From assembly GCA_013368445.1 (NCBI GenBank), contig JAACJO010000001.1:3224001-3288000 (forward strand): a stretch of 64,000 nucleotides of DNA, written 5' to 3'. Under the pieces are notes generated by a model, which was given only the letters and a program-made list of their open reading frames with translations, did no database searches and was not told the DNA's origin. The stretch comes from Leucocoprinus leucothites (lineage: Eukaryota > Basidiomycota > Agaricomycetes > Agaricales > Agaricaceae). Each line of letters begins with the position of its first letter. The stretch's first letter is position 1. The position numbers and the translations under genes are program-made. Shown here one piece after another: positions 46,673-59,808 of the stretch.

Positions 46673-49600
46673 GGTTGTGAAGGTGGCGATATTCTGGTGG
46701 GGGGCACATCCCTCGACTTTAATAGTGCTGAGAACGAGATGTGGCAGTTGCCCATGATTCGACGAAGTAGTACTTGGCCGTTTCAGAATCCTGGTTTTTG
46801 GTAAGCTAACCCGGGGCAGTGAGTTTGAAAGACGCGTACCGAGTGGCGAGACTCCAACAGATGATTGAGGGCTAACGCTATACTTGGCCTAGGCTGAACT
46901 GGTCGCTGTAAGACGCGACCCGGAAATCATCGCAAAGCATACCAGAGTAGGTCGATCATGATGTTATAATCGGCGCGTCAGGACTTGAAACAACTCCCAG
47001 CGTTTCTTTTATCGTAAGAACATAGCCTTTCTTATCTGTGCTTTCCACCCCGGTTGATGCCACCAGCCTCGGTCCATCGCTAGAAGACCTGGACCTCGAA
47101 GGTGGTTACTGCGCTCGGCATAGGGTTCGAGCAGGTTCAACGACGAACGTGAGACGGTCTTCTGAGAAATGAAGCGTTTGAGTGATTTCTCACAGTGATC
47201 AAGAGGTGAGGTAATGTCATAATCCTACTTACCTCCAAGATTCGAGCTTTCGTACGCGGTGATAAAATCCCATGAGCTTCGGTCTTGAAGATTAAAGCTC
47301 GACTGTTGACATTTTCCGTCAATCTTCGTCCAGATATGTCCAACGACTCGGACACGTGGCCGCAATTGTAGAAGATCGTCAGTGAGTTATTTTTGACTTG
47401 TCAGGGCGCGGGGGTGCCGCAAGCCCCCGGAAGGAATCATGAGGATTTGATCAAATTCGTCCGTCCGAAGGCCGGCATCAACCCAAATTTGTTCGGTTTT
47501 TCCGTTTCTCCCGGCCTCTGGCATGCGAAATATCACTCAGAAAATCTCTCTTCCAACCTCTGCCCCGCCTCTAAGGGTTTTCGTCCGTTCGAGGTTCCGG
47601 GATATATGTATAGTGATTGTCCGGGCGCCCGGTGCCGCTGGCATTCTCACTGATGCATACTAGTACCCTTATGCCTTTCTGCACCTTGCTGAGTACGGTC
47701 ACATTCAAATGTCGTCAGGAATCTTTACTCTTCCGAGTCTGACTTTTGCAATTACTTGGGTGGCGATTCAGGGAGGTATCGACTTCAGAGCAAAGGTCTC
47801 CAAGCTTCGCTGACCTCGGATGCTTCTTGACGCTTCGAAAAGGGGCTCATAAATCAGACTAAACGGACTCGAAGGCAGCCTCGGGAGTCGGAACTGACGT
47901 CGGCTATTAGTTTCGAGGCTAACAACGATTTCAGGTTTCGAAGTATGCGATGGTAGTGAGGGACATCCCCCGCCCACGCCCCGGTCCGTAGGGTGATGCA
48001 TAATGTTTAGCTTGGTGGATATTCATAGCACAATTAACGGTAAGTACAAGAAAAAATTAATGACTGAATGGACGGATTCGCAGTGGTCGAAACAGGCGGA
48101 GTATATTTCATCCACAGCCACGGCTGTGCAGTGGGAGGTAGAAAGTCGAGTTTGTTTTGCTCATCAATTACTTAATCACCTTTCACGCTAAGCGAAATCT
48201 AACACGTCCTCGGTTTACCAGCTTTTGACACCACCAAGACGTGTTCGAAGGCCCAGGTTGCATTCCTCTTCGCTTAATCCCTCTTCGGCGCATCGGCAAT
48301 CAACACTTTATTGAGGGGTGGCAAACTGTCTGCTTGGGGAGTGCTCGATCGCGGCTTCAATGAGACGTTTCGCCGTGGAAATCGGTTTGTCAATACATCG
48401 GACACAGCATCTTGGCTCCTTGATCATCCCCTGCGCTTTACAAAGGCCACTCTTAGTATGACATCTCCCCCAATCCTCTTAACATAGCGGCTTCTCCTCT
48501 AACTCTGCTGCAAGAAATCGGCTCCGCGTTCAAGCTTTCGACTGCTCGGCCCACGAAATGTTCAAATTTCCCATACAAGCTAACAATGGGGTAGCTGATA
48601 TAATTCATAGTCAACATGATAAGTCCGCTGGAAGGGCCCAATGTTAGTTTGATGAAGAAGAGAGGAGAGATGGCTGAGTACGGTCAACTTTCGAACCCAA
48701 AGCTGGTTTTCTCCTATTCTAACCAACATCATGTTTCACTTCCAGATCCCAGCAGTGCTGGCCACGACGCTTGAGTCGACAATTATTTTATTGTTCTCAG
48801 CAAACGTCGCGACCGGACACCTTCTACTACCTTCTTATCCAACTTCCCTTCTTTCCCCTCACACCAAAGATACTCGGGCCATAAACCCAGAGAGATATCT
48901 CTTCGTACGACCCGACCATACAGAACTATGGTTTATGCTACACTTGATTAGGTGGTACCTATCGGAGACGGACTCGAAGATGTTATACGCGTAAACCGAG
49001 CTCGGTGACAAACGGCGCCTTGGTCAAAATTCATGTGAATAGATCATCAAGTCTCCTTTCACCGTATCGCAAGCCTTTCATACCACAGCCATATAAACCG
49101 CATAGTATACGGATTGAGCTCAAATTACATGAGACGAATAAAGAAGAAAACACGCAGGGATCGATTTCGATGAACACACACGAAACTACTCGGCGCTCCT
49201 TGACCTTGACTATATCTAGTACAATGCTTTGACCCAGCTGTGGGCGCTGCGTATTAATGCGGCTGAAGTCCGTGCCAGCAAATCTTCACTGTATGACTGC
49301 TCCAAATGTTCGTCCCTGAATGCTTTGCCAAGGGTAGTATGGCGGTACTGGCATCAGGAGGGAAGTGTGAGGGTGCAAGTCTGCGGCCAGCTAGACTGAC
49401 TTCGTGATTCCTCACTCGAGAACTGGTTTCGTCGATGGCCCTCGCCAGATGGAGGTGCGCTTCCTAGTAGGACTTCAATGCAGTAGCTGATTACCTTGGA
49501 ATAAAACTTCAGCTCCTTGTTTCATGTAATGCTTGACCCGCCCACTGCGATCCGCACTGTACGCTAGACTTGACTCGAACTCAGTCCTACAGTAATGCGT

Positions 49601-51921
49601 CTAAACCTAAAATTTCGAGAAATAGGAACATCGTTGAGCGACGTCATCACGGAGATTGTGGTGCTGGATTAACAAGATAGGATCATTGAAAGCGCTTGCG
49701 AGCATAGATAATTAAAATATCGAAGGCTGGCGGCTGTGCCAGAAACCTGTACACTCTTGATATTTTGTTCCTTCCGCTCGTTCAGGTCTGACAGCCATTT
49801 CTGGGGTGACAGATCCAGTCACTTCGGTATCACGTTCGGGCCGTGTGTTTTGTTTCCCCCGAATTGTTCCCAGCTATTTGAGTTCTGAGTCCAGGAAGGT
49901 GGCTATATGACCATCAGCTGTTGAGTATGATCATGTATGGTCATGCCTTTGAACACCGATACGTCGGACTATACGACGTGCGTACATATGGCATTCTTGG
50001 CGTTGCGAGGCACACCCACTGCTTATCGATTATCTATGCCGTCACTTCCTTAATAGATTCGAATAGTGCACACGGCCGTCGACAAACTATTGGCACGAAG
50101 GACTCACAATTTTATTCGATCGTTTCCAAACGGAAAGAGAGTCGAGATCCTGGTGCTCGCATGTTTCTGACTTAGTAAAAGTGTTTCACTTTTTTATACT
50201 CTACCTGGTGCACTTCGTGAAGATCGAAAGGTGCTGGAAGGATGAAACATCTAGCGACCTAAATGTTGTCGCTCGCATCTAGTTCTTGCACACATCTTGA
50301 GATTACCATGCTCCAACCTCTGCCAGATTTATGCACGTGCGTTGTCAGGTATTATTGCGGGGCACGCTTGATCGGTTCTTTAGTAGTTTCAATCAAGCAA
50401 ACCGGGAAAGAACTAACACATCTCTACCAACGATGAGTTTGCTATATTCCATACAAATAGATAGATGGATGGCCGTAACCTGTTGACAACCTTATCATCT
50501 TTCTCATCGAAACACAGCATCCAAGTATGAAAGAAGTCATTCAATGGCTGGGCCGCTCCGATCCGATGGATCATTAAGGTCGCTTCATGGTTGAGCCCCC
50601 GTTGCCTTTGTATCACATTGAGAGTCCTGAAGTAGTAAGACCCTATAGGTTACCTGCACACGGCAGGGTCTAGTGAGCAGTTGGGCGTGAGAACGGGAAA
50701 TAGACCTCAGGACTCGTGCCTCAATTAATTCTGATCGTCGCCCTCGAGAATGTGAAGCTTGACGTGAAAACTTGTGAGCTTATACCTTTACAGAGTCTTT
50801 CGAACGGTTAATCAGGAGCTTCCTTATGCCCTGGAGATGGTCTCTACACTCCTTGAGTCGTCTCCGCTATCCCTTCGCACTGTTCAATCATATGATATGA
50901 TACACCTGCCCCCTAAGGATCCCAAGAGATGGGCTTCCACAGTTTGAGATGAGATATGAATACACAAATTCGTCCGACGAAGGTCTATACCAGTTGATGT
51001 TACATGGTAAACTTGATAGGCTATTTTCAGCGAATTCACACTTTCCCGGGAGGCACCACAAATACAGGATTGGTATGTTTAACGAAAAATCTTCCAAAGT
51101 ACTACGCACGCCATCTTAAATAAGCCCTCGAGCTTTATGCATGAAACATGAGAAAGACGGAATGTAGCTTTCTCCTCGGATACGACGCCAGATGCAAGTT
51201 AATAGGGTCACTGCAATGCATAGTATTGAGTACGTGATCTTCCTAATTATAATTGATATTCTTTTATGACGTCCAATGATCGAGTCAGCTGCCTCAGAAC
51301 CACGTTTAATGTATTGATGATAAGGAGTTATAGGCAGAGTCTGTGATAACCTTTCCGTATTGTCCACGGCACTGTTGTAACAGGTCCGACGGGTTGTGGT
51401 GCAAGCTGATCATCAACGATTTTCCATGTCAACTCCAAACGTTGAGTAGATAGCATATCCTGAAGGGATCCTAAAGGGGCAGTTAGAACTCTTTTCCGGC
51501 GTGTATAGCTCCAAGCTACTATCTTTCGCCGCAACTGGAATGTAGCTGAAGCCAGTATATAGGAACCTGCATAGCAAGCTCACAGAACATCAGATCTTCC
51601 TCTTACTTCCTCTTTAGCCCATGGCCTTCTGCCTTTCTGCTATACTAGTGATTATTAAAACAGCAAGTTGAGGGACTTAATTATCGCAACCGAACGCAAA
51701 GTATTTTTGTTCTCGTTTATGATGGTTAGCGCAACGCTACGAGCAGCAGTCAGCTTTGGAGTCTGGGCCTTACGGTTCAGTAAAGTGAGCGTTTCCTTGT
51801 TTTGTTTCTTGATCCCATATCAGAACTCCTGACAATCCTCCGGGATAATTGTAGAGTTTCACTCGTGCGTCGAGCAATTCAGGATTCCAGATCGTGATAG
51901 CTAATGAGAGCCGTCATTTAA
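46673..51921. other. Long stretch without an assignable gene
   Basis: This 5.2 kb was read on both strands without finding a known family. A GC-rich hairpin-like tract with many CCCGG/CCGGG words lies at 47400-47640. A hydrophobic minus-strand stretch at about 51180-51260 (YSILCIAVTLLTCIW) faintly resembles a common basidiomycete membrane protein, but nothing supports a gene around it. The presumed promoter of GMC3 lies next to 46673. Confidence 0.4.
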
Positions 51922-53227
51922 GTGGCCAGCGCTACTATCCTGGTATGTTGATTCTTTCGACATCCAGGCAAAATTATGATTAATATCACCCTGTCGAGAA
52001 GATTTACGATTGTTTATTGACCCTGGACCTCGAAATTGAGCTGATCTGGGGGGCAAATTGGAATCTTGGAAAGCTGTTGTTTCTCTTAACTAGATATCTA
52101 CCGTTCTTTGACACAGCAGTGGTGTTATACTGTGAGTACTCAGAAACACATCTCCTAGAGGCGAATCAATGTTTTCCCAGACCAATTCTCATTAGTACTT
52201 ACTGCAAATCAGTGTGCGACTGCCTATAGATATAGCGCTTGTGAGTAGGACCTCCCCGGATCACCACCTCAGAGCAATTAAACATGAACTGATCCTGGAG
52301 TTGTGCGAACCCAGGGATGTTTATGATCGGTGTGATGATAGCAGAATGTGAGTGGTCGAGCGAAACTTGTGACTAATTGCTAACTGTCTGTAGTGGCACT
52401 TACTCTCCGTACGTGGGCAGTATGGGAAAAGAATATACGCCTAGGTGTTCTTCTGTTCTTTCTTTATCTTGGGTTTTCCGTGGCGGAGTATGTTACAATG
52501 GGCGTGTACCTCAAGTCCCTGACGCGTGTGTTGTTAAATCCCCATTCAGTGAGCCTATTGTCCTGATATTCCCCCGTGTAGATCAACCATCGCCTTTACA
52601 ACCTCTGGTTCCTTGTGTCATTGGTCACGTCAATAAGCTGCTTTCTGTCTGCTGGATTTTATTGATGACTTACGATGCCAGTGAGTCTACGCAGTGTTTA
52701 GTATATACTACTCCTTGAATGTGATCAATGAACGGCTTTCAGTTATATTCGCCTTGATTGCCACTCAAGCTATGAGGACGTTTCGCCTGTGGGGAAATGT
52801 GCCACTGTTGCGTGTAATTTATCAAGATGGTATGCATGTTCGAACCTTTGAGCGGACGCCATATGAACCTGATGGGTTTTCTAGGGATTATTTATTTCGC
52901 GTATTTGTTTGGTGAGATTACTGGCCATTACAAGTCTCACCTGAGTTGAAAATGGCTTAGGTTTATCTTTTTTGAATGTTGTCATCATTCTCGAGCTCCC
53001 TGTCAGTAATATTTTGATTTTGACGGGTGATCGTGACCTTATTAACATCTCTTCAGCCCAAATATGTCAACTTACTGTCCTTGATGGAGAGAATCGCTCA
53101 TGCCTCGCTCACATGTCGTGTCATCTTGCACATCAAGGAACTCGACGCTAAAAATAAGCGCTTTCAGGGGGCTGGCGAAGAGTTCAGCTTTATTAGATTT
53201 GATAATTTAGGCGATATAGCTAGCTAG
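51922..53227 (+). CDS. DUF6533-type multi-pass membrane protein, copy I (5' end unresolved)
   Basis: It is the same family as copies A to F but on the plus strand and diverged. Pieces in order: VASATIL (51922-51942), a GTATGT intron, IYDCLLTLDLEIELIWGANW, NPGMFMIGVMIAE, LALTLRTWAVWEKNIRLG, a conserved tail half with LWGNVPLLRVIYQDG, IIYFAYLF, LSFLNVVIILELP and finally LMERIAHASLTCRVILHIKE with stop at 53225-53227. Short introns with GT/AG ends separate them. The codon just before VASATIL is an in-frame TAA, so either an acceptor lies at TTTAAG or the gene is broken there. The first exon was not found. Confidence 0.6.
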
Positions 53228-54636
53228 TTTTCGAAACTTAAACACCAGCTCCATCGTTGCGCCGCGGAACGGAACCTATGTCACACTTACAGTGTGATGA
53301 GGCGGGATTCTGCTAGGCTTCTAGTAATTGCACTCTTCACTTTTCCCTCCAAAAATATATTTGATCTCCTTTTTTCTCGTGGGAACCTTCGGAGAAGCTG
53401 GAATCTGCTGATTGAGGCGTCGCCTTCCCAGCAAGTAGAAGTCTTATCCCCAATACACAATGAACGGCGTTAGACAAAACGTCTTGACGTTGTCTCGAGG
53501 GCTCCCGAATTCCTTGACTCCTAGATCGACTCAGGAGAGCCGTTTGACTAGTCCTTTAATAGGATGCTGTAAGCTGACGCGCTGGCATTCCTGTCGCCTT
53601 CAACCGTGACTTGTTTCTGGGGAAGCCGGCTACTCAGCCACAATTTTATCCTCGTCCTCCTATCTATCCAGACAGAATATGTATCTCCACTGGTCATTAC
53701 CAGGATATGGATGTGCTGTTCACTTTCTACAGTCTTGTAGGCGCCCGTTTAGGTGAAATGTACTACTACGAAGAGCGTGCCCACCATCCAACAGCCACGG
53801 CATCTTTACCTTCGGACATAGCCTGGATCTAGTTTTCCTAGGTACAAACTCACGAGGATGCTCCACTTACTCCGGAACGCGAACATTATGGAAGTGCCCT
53901 GCGCATTGGCTGCGATCAAGGTCAATCGGGTTTCGCGCCCAACGACCTCATGGTGGAAAACACGATAGCAGGCGTATTCGGATACCAAGAACGAGTGTAT
54001 GACTCGGGCTATCACAAATACCCCTATTGGATCGCTAAATGTAAATCTGAGCTAGACGGTCAAGACATCAATGGCCTAGTCAATCCTAGATCGCGAAGTC
54101 AAGAAGTCGTATCGTCCATCCCTTCTGGATTGAGTGTACGTCTTAGCCTGGCAGTTCAGACAATGGATAGTCCTTGAGCAACCCTCGATTAGGCCTGGAC
54201 AAAATGCAAGCAGATCGTGCCGCTAGTAGGTCGCCCCTGCTACCACACTGACTTTACATCATCCACGAAGTGGTGGAGTCAAGAACACTGCTCGAATCAA
54301 TAGGACTGAGTGGAAGCCGAACAAGGCGAAGGCGCCCGAACGCATCTTATTCCGAGACCAGAATTCTTCCTCGTGCTCAGCGGAGCTCCGATATGAAAGT
54401 CGGACTGCGCCTTATGATTACACCTCACAGAACCAATGTTGCTGCTACCCTGGTCAGGAAGTGGAAGAGATGCCACCATATATTTAACCCAGCAAAAAGA
54501 GTGGCACTGACATACTAATTCTACAGCAGCCTCTAGGGAAGCCGGAGGGTGAGTACAGGTTCAGGACTGGAAATAATGAATTCTTATGTAGATGTAGATC
54601 ATCAGTACCCAGGTCCGACTTGAAGAGCTCCGGACA
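53228..54636. other. Upstream region of hydrolase 1, part of the duplicated unit
   Basis: From about 53850 onward the sequence is related to about 58980-59340. A minus-strand stretch near 53930 reads GRETRLTLIAANAQGTSIMF, and its counterpart at 59060 reads GRETRLILMAIYTRDASILF, so a small coding remnant or exon of an unknown gene is shared. The last 150 bp carry the hydrolase promoter. Confidence 0.45.
54478..54487 (+). promoter_or_regulatory. TATA-like box of hydrolase 1
   Basis: ATATATTTAA lies 150 nt before the start codon, at the position equivalent to the TATATAAA of hydrolase 2. Confidence 0.45.
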
Positions 54637-56926
54637 ATGCAACACGTTAGGAATCTTCGCAAGCAATGTTCTTCTATAACGCCCATTCCATGGGTAATGC
54701 TTCCCAGTCTGCGAGCAACTTCAAGGTTTGCTATCGTTCTTTTCACCCTCTCGCTTCTGCTCCTAGCCGAACCAACCCGAGCTGAAGACTACGAGGCCAC
54801 CGGTGTCGGATTACAGCTTGAGGCGCGCAACACCTCCCATGACTTTGGCTGGCTCGATGTCAGTCTGCTTAAGCGTTTTATCAGCTCACACAATCGCCGA
54901 ACTAACGATATTGCAGGTTAAACCTACTCCAGATCTCGTCTGGCACCCATGCTATCAACCTCTGCGCCGTGAATGTGCCCGACTCCTGGTTCCCCTGAAT
55001 CATCTCAACGACTCAGCCGATGGTTCAGCGGCCATTGCCCTAATTCGTATTCCTGCCAATGTTTCCACCTCGTCCCCTCAATACCGTGGGCCAATCTTGC
55101 TCAACCCAGGTGGTCCAGGTGGTAGCGGTGTTGATTTTATCAATCAAGCCGGAGATATGTTGACTGAGATTCTCGGGAACGAATTCGACCTTGTGAGCTT
55201 TGACCCTCGAGGAATTCATCGTTCAACACCCAAAATCTTGTTCTTCGACCCGCCTGGCCGCGGGGAGAGGGAAGCCTGGGATGGGTTGGACGCATTTGGA
55301 GTGATTCGAAGTGGAGCTGGTGACCTGTTGCGGAACGTTACAGGGGAAAACGGCATCAGTCTGGAATTTACGTGGGCGCGTGCCGTTGCGAGTAATAGAC
55401 AGGCTGAAGAGCGAGGAGGCGAGTGGTTGGGCAATATGAACACGGAACAGACGGCGTACGACATGTTGAGTATTATCAATGCATACGGGAGGGAGAAATT
55501 GATGTACTGGGGAATATCATATGGAACGGTACTCGGAGCTACCTTTGCTTCCTTGTTCCCGGTGAGCAACGCGATCGATGTTTTATGGAGCAAAATAATG
55601 ACGACGATACAGGACAAGGTTGAAAGGATGATCTTGGATGGCGTAGTCGATGCTGATAACTACTATGCTAGTAAGCCACAAAGCCTTTGCTCGATTCTGT
55701 GCTTCTGACGATTTAATGTGGCCAGCCTTGTGGTCCAACAACCTTCTCGATACTTCCAAAACCATGAACCTCTTTTACGAGACCTGTCATACTGCCGGCT
55801 CATCATTGTGTCCATTCTGGGCACCTTCGCCAGAGCTCATAGCAGCCAACCTCACCAGGATCTATGAAGACCTTATAGCCAGTCCTATTCCCGTCCATAC
55901 CAACACTTCCTACGGTTTCCTGGACTATTCCAGAGTACGATCCATGGTTTTCTTATCGCTCTACGCTCCTTGGGCCACCTGGCCATCCCTCGCTCAGGCC
56001 TTGGCCGACTTGGGAGGCCCTCAAAGAAATCCGGAGCTGATGTGGACACTTATCACTGCTGGTGCACCGACATTCAGATGTGCTTGTTCTGGCTCTTGCG
56101 ACGACAAAGATACCCTTAAAAAGGAACTAGCCGCTGCCGCCCTTGAGGCGCGGACGGCAATTTCCTGTGCGGACGGGATGGATATTCCATCTGATGTTGC
56201 CTCTGCTAAGAGCTACTTCAATGATCTGACTCAGGAAAGCGAGTGGGCAGATATTTGGGCAATTATCCATGTGTCTTGTGCTGGGTGGCCGAAGTTGAAG
56301 AAAGGGTACCAAGGACCAGTTGGAGCTAATACGAGCTCTCCTTTGCTTTTCATCGGAAATACTGCAGGTATGTGGGTTTTCACTACCTCCCGAACCGATG
56401 CCTGAGATTGTTAAAATTGCTATCTAGACCCAGTAACACCGCTCGTTAAGTGAGTACTGTTGTCACTCAGATGGAGTCTGATTCTCACATGTACCTATGC
56501 AGTGCAAAGGCGATGTCCACAAGGTTCCCTGGCTCGCGTGTCCTCACCCAGGACTCCCCAGGTGTAAGTGCTTCTTGGTCTTTACAATAACCGAGTATAC
56601 TGAACTATGACCCACAATAATAGCACGCTTCCGTTAACGGTCCTTCGAGCTGCACCATATCCCATCTCAAGGAGTACTTCTTGTCTGGAACGCTTCCTCC
56701 CGAGGGTACTGTATGTCCGGTTGATCTCCCACCTTTCAACAATGCGTCTGTGGCTATACTTGGCGCTCCTACTGGGAACATTACCAGCGGCAGTGACTCA
56801 GGGATTAACATCTTCGCTAGAGATGATGAAAACGCCGATGCTGGGGTCAAACGCACCCGTGATGTTCTGCATGAGCTCAGTAAGGCTTGGAAGCCTTTCA
56901 ATAAAGCCTTCCTACCCGGAAGATGA
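54637..56926 (+). CDS. Secreted S33-type alpha/beta hydrolase with TAP-like C-terminus, hydrolase 1
   Basis: Proteins of this kind act as aminopeptidases or esterases outside the cell. Seven exons (54637-54858, 54917-55561, 55613-55670, 55726-56367, 56428-56449, 56503-56563, 56624-56926) sum to 650 residues in frame. A hydrophobic segment near the N-terminus (FAIVLFTLSLLLLAEPTRA) looks like a signal peptide or anchor; an internal ATG at 54697 would give a more standard signal. The oxyanion loop LLNPGGPGGSG and the nucleophile elbow GISYGT (Ser275) are clear. Asp523 (GNTADPVTPL) and His551 (GHASV) complete the triad. The Cys-rich insert FRCACSGSC lies between. It looks functional and is one of a tandem pair. 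Confidence 0.9.
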
Positions 56927-59686
56927 ACATATTTTGTTAGATAGTGAGTTAAATTTTGATGATTTGGCGCCAGCTTCACTAACGAACAATCGCTTACACA
57001 GTAGTTGGACAAGCAGCTGTTGGCTCGAAGTTTTAGCCGACATTTTTCGCGCTCGGACTACCTAAGCTTTCATGATATTCATGATGTTGAACTTTGACGG
57101 CTCTTTGTATGCCTGATAATATATTCCTTGTTTTGATGTACTCCGTCTCTGGTACCTTCCGCAAGTGTCTGAAAACCTTGAGAGTTTGCTGTTTGCATTT
57201 TCAGAGTTGCAGCCTCCGGAACGCACCTTGCACAAATTTCCCCTCAGGATTTCATTCGTCTTGCCGCCAGAGCTAGTCATAGTTAGCAGATAGTGGCGAT
57301 AGTCGACAGTTACTAAGCTGTGCTTGTCGCTTGCTATGGGTGGGTTGGAAGAGAAGAACCCTGTAAAATAACGTCAGTGAAAACCTCAAATCAATATATA
57401 AGAATATATTTGCTGTCGGTTTTCCTGGGCAATGTATTGAAATATATTACTCATGTATTCCGCATCCAGGTCTAGTATTGTCAATGTATCTTCTTTCCAA
57501 GCCTTGTACGTTCATTCTGTTCACATGTGTTGAAATCAAACCCTTATATGTTCATATATTGGTTTGAGGTTTGTACTGACGAATGGTATTTGATTCGACC
57601 GTAGTAACCTCCAGCCTCTAGTGACCAGCTATGTACTATGAAGGGCAATCTACCTTGGATTGAAAACTGTCCACAATCCTATATAGTACCCATTGTACCT
57701 TCAGTGCGAGTTGAGGTTGAGAAAATTGAGCACGATATAACTAATTGCAAATGATTTTGTGGACACCTAGGTCCCCTGTCAGTTTGGTGATATTCTTTTA
57801 AAGGCTAGGATTTGTTTTTCCCCCCGATTTCCACCTCCAGACGGAAAATGCCCTTTGAACCAGCATGCTCGACTTCCCCATCATAGTTCCCTATGTTGAC
57901 TCTGGCCGTCTTCTATGTTATTTTTGTCTCAGCCATGTCAGTCCATCTAGATCTGGAGGAAATACGTCCAATGAACATTTCACTTACCTAAGGATGGTCA
58001 CTCCAAGTCGACACCATATAACGTAAGAAACTGCGAGCCGTACTTGTCTTCTCCCGACCTATCATGTAGTAGTCTCGCACACAACAACCACCTTTGCATT
58101 TGCCGCGGCTCATATGTCCTTAGACTCCGATCCGCTTACCCTCTCGTGCAAAAGGCTGATATCAGCTCGAGCAGTCAATACTTAAACTTTGACTTTTGCT
58201 CACGCGCCTTGTCTCCATTGCGGTTCACCTACGGCCTCTGTTACCAACTTCAACTATAGCAGGCATCAATCCGACCCAGATGGACTATCTGTGTCCATTG
58301 AATTCACTGCTTAGCACGCCGGTGTAGGGCTTGAGGAAGTAGACCCGGGAACCATTTAACGGACATGGAGAAGCCGAACGAAGCAGGGGAGCGCTGATTC
58401 TCTCGCTAACAATCGACACCAGACGGAAGCAGAAGGAGATGCGGTAGTTGATGCATTGGGTATGTCTTTTTGGATAGTCAAGGTTACTGCTCCGCCCTTA
58501 TTTTTGTCATTGTATTTCTTGTAGTCGGAGAGAACGCAGGCTTTCGTCCACCGGATGATGTTTGCTAGTTCAGGCTGGACCTTGTGGACAAGGAACGCAA
58601 TACACTTGGGGCCCTTGAGGGAATAGCCCATTTCTACTCGGAACATGCTGGAGAAGACTGAGGTGGAATATAGTACTATTATGGATAGCATGCCATCTCC
58701 ACTGCCACGGCACCTTCGCTCCCTGACTGTCACCTTTCCCCATTGTTATGCTGTGCCGATAGCATGTGGTCGGCGCCGTTTGTCCCCCAATCCGCCTCCC
58801 AGAAGTCTAGGTTGTGCTTGCCAGGTTTTACGGTGTCCCTCGTGGGGATGTCGGATATTGATATCCTTGAATTTTTTTCAGGTTACCCTTGGCACCAATT
58901 CATTTCCCACTGGCCGTCAGCCACTCTGTGTTCCCCTCAACTTCAGTCCATTCAGTCATAATTAGAGCTCACCAAAGCTATTCACATACTCCACAAATAA
59001 TATAGAAGCGTCCCGCGTGTAGATTGCCATCAAAATCAGTCGGGTTTCACGCCCGGCGGCTTCACTGGATAAAACGTCATAGCACAGCCGACTCCAGACC
59101 TCAAGGCCTCACCATGGTTAGGATAACGAAGACATCGTAGCACGATATTAGAAGGAAGCTGGTGACACCTACCCGATTCCTGATAAGGCGCCATGGCCGG
59201 GATGGCTATTACGGCGACTTGCATATTGCACATGAGAGGTCGATCTAGTAGTTCGGTGCAGATAGGTTCGGACCAGCCGATCAGAGAGCTGATTGACAAT
59301 GGTAAGACCTCAAATTGAGAGCCATTATTCATCTAACCGGGTCTTACTATACATAGGGATCGCTGAAAGTTAGACTTCGATTTTATTTATTGAAAAATCG
59401 CGCACAGCTCACCCGAATTATTATCCATTCTACCTCATTTCTACACCGCTTTTACATTATCGCCGAAGCCGTCGAGCCGAAAACTCAGGTTGAATCCATC
59501 ATGGCACATACGTTGGAGCCAGGGGATATGGAGGTAACTGCCAAACACAAAAGTGGACACTTTATGCCAAGACGACGCCGCGTTTGCGCCACTTCCCCGA
59601 TGTTTGAGCTGGAACGCGCGCTACGATTGTATGCCATGCAGCCTGTGTCACCGCAACCCTGGCTGGGAAGTGGGGATGCAACCAGC
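56927..59686. other. Spacer between the tandem hydrolases
   Basis: It holds the 3' flank of hydrolase 1, then AT-rich spacer. A minus-strand open stretch at 58356-58733 has some coding character (RVEMGYSLKGPKCIAFLVHK) but matches no family I can name. At 58980-59340 lies the second copy of the upstream duplicated segment. Confidence 0.4.
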
Positions 59687-59694
59687 TATATAAA
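59687..59694 (+). promoter_or_regulatory. TATA box of hydrolase 2
   Basis: TATATAAA lies 115 nt before the start codon at 59809, a usual fungal distance, and corresponds to the weaker box before hydrolase 1. Confidence 0.5.
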
Positions 59695-59808
59695 CCGATG
59701 AGAAATGTTGAATATCCTCATTACACAATATTCCTGCAGCTCGAAGAAAGTTAGAAGGTGTGTAGAATGTTCCAAGACAGAAATGATAAAATTGAAGAGC
59801 CTCGTAGG

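Noticed and set aside
47400..47650. GC-rich tract with inverted words, considered as a structured RNA or LTR
   Set aside because: No recognisable RNA family, no target duplication and no second copy in the window.
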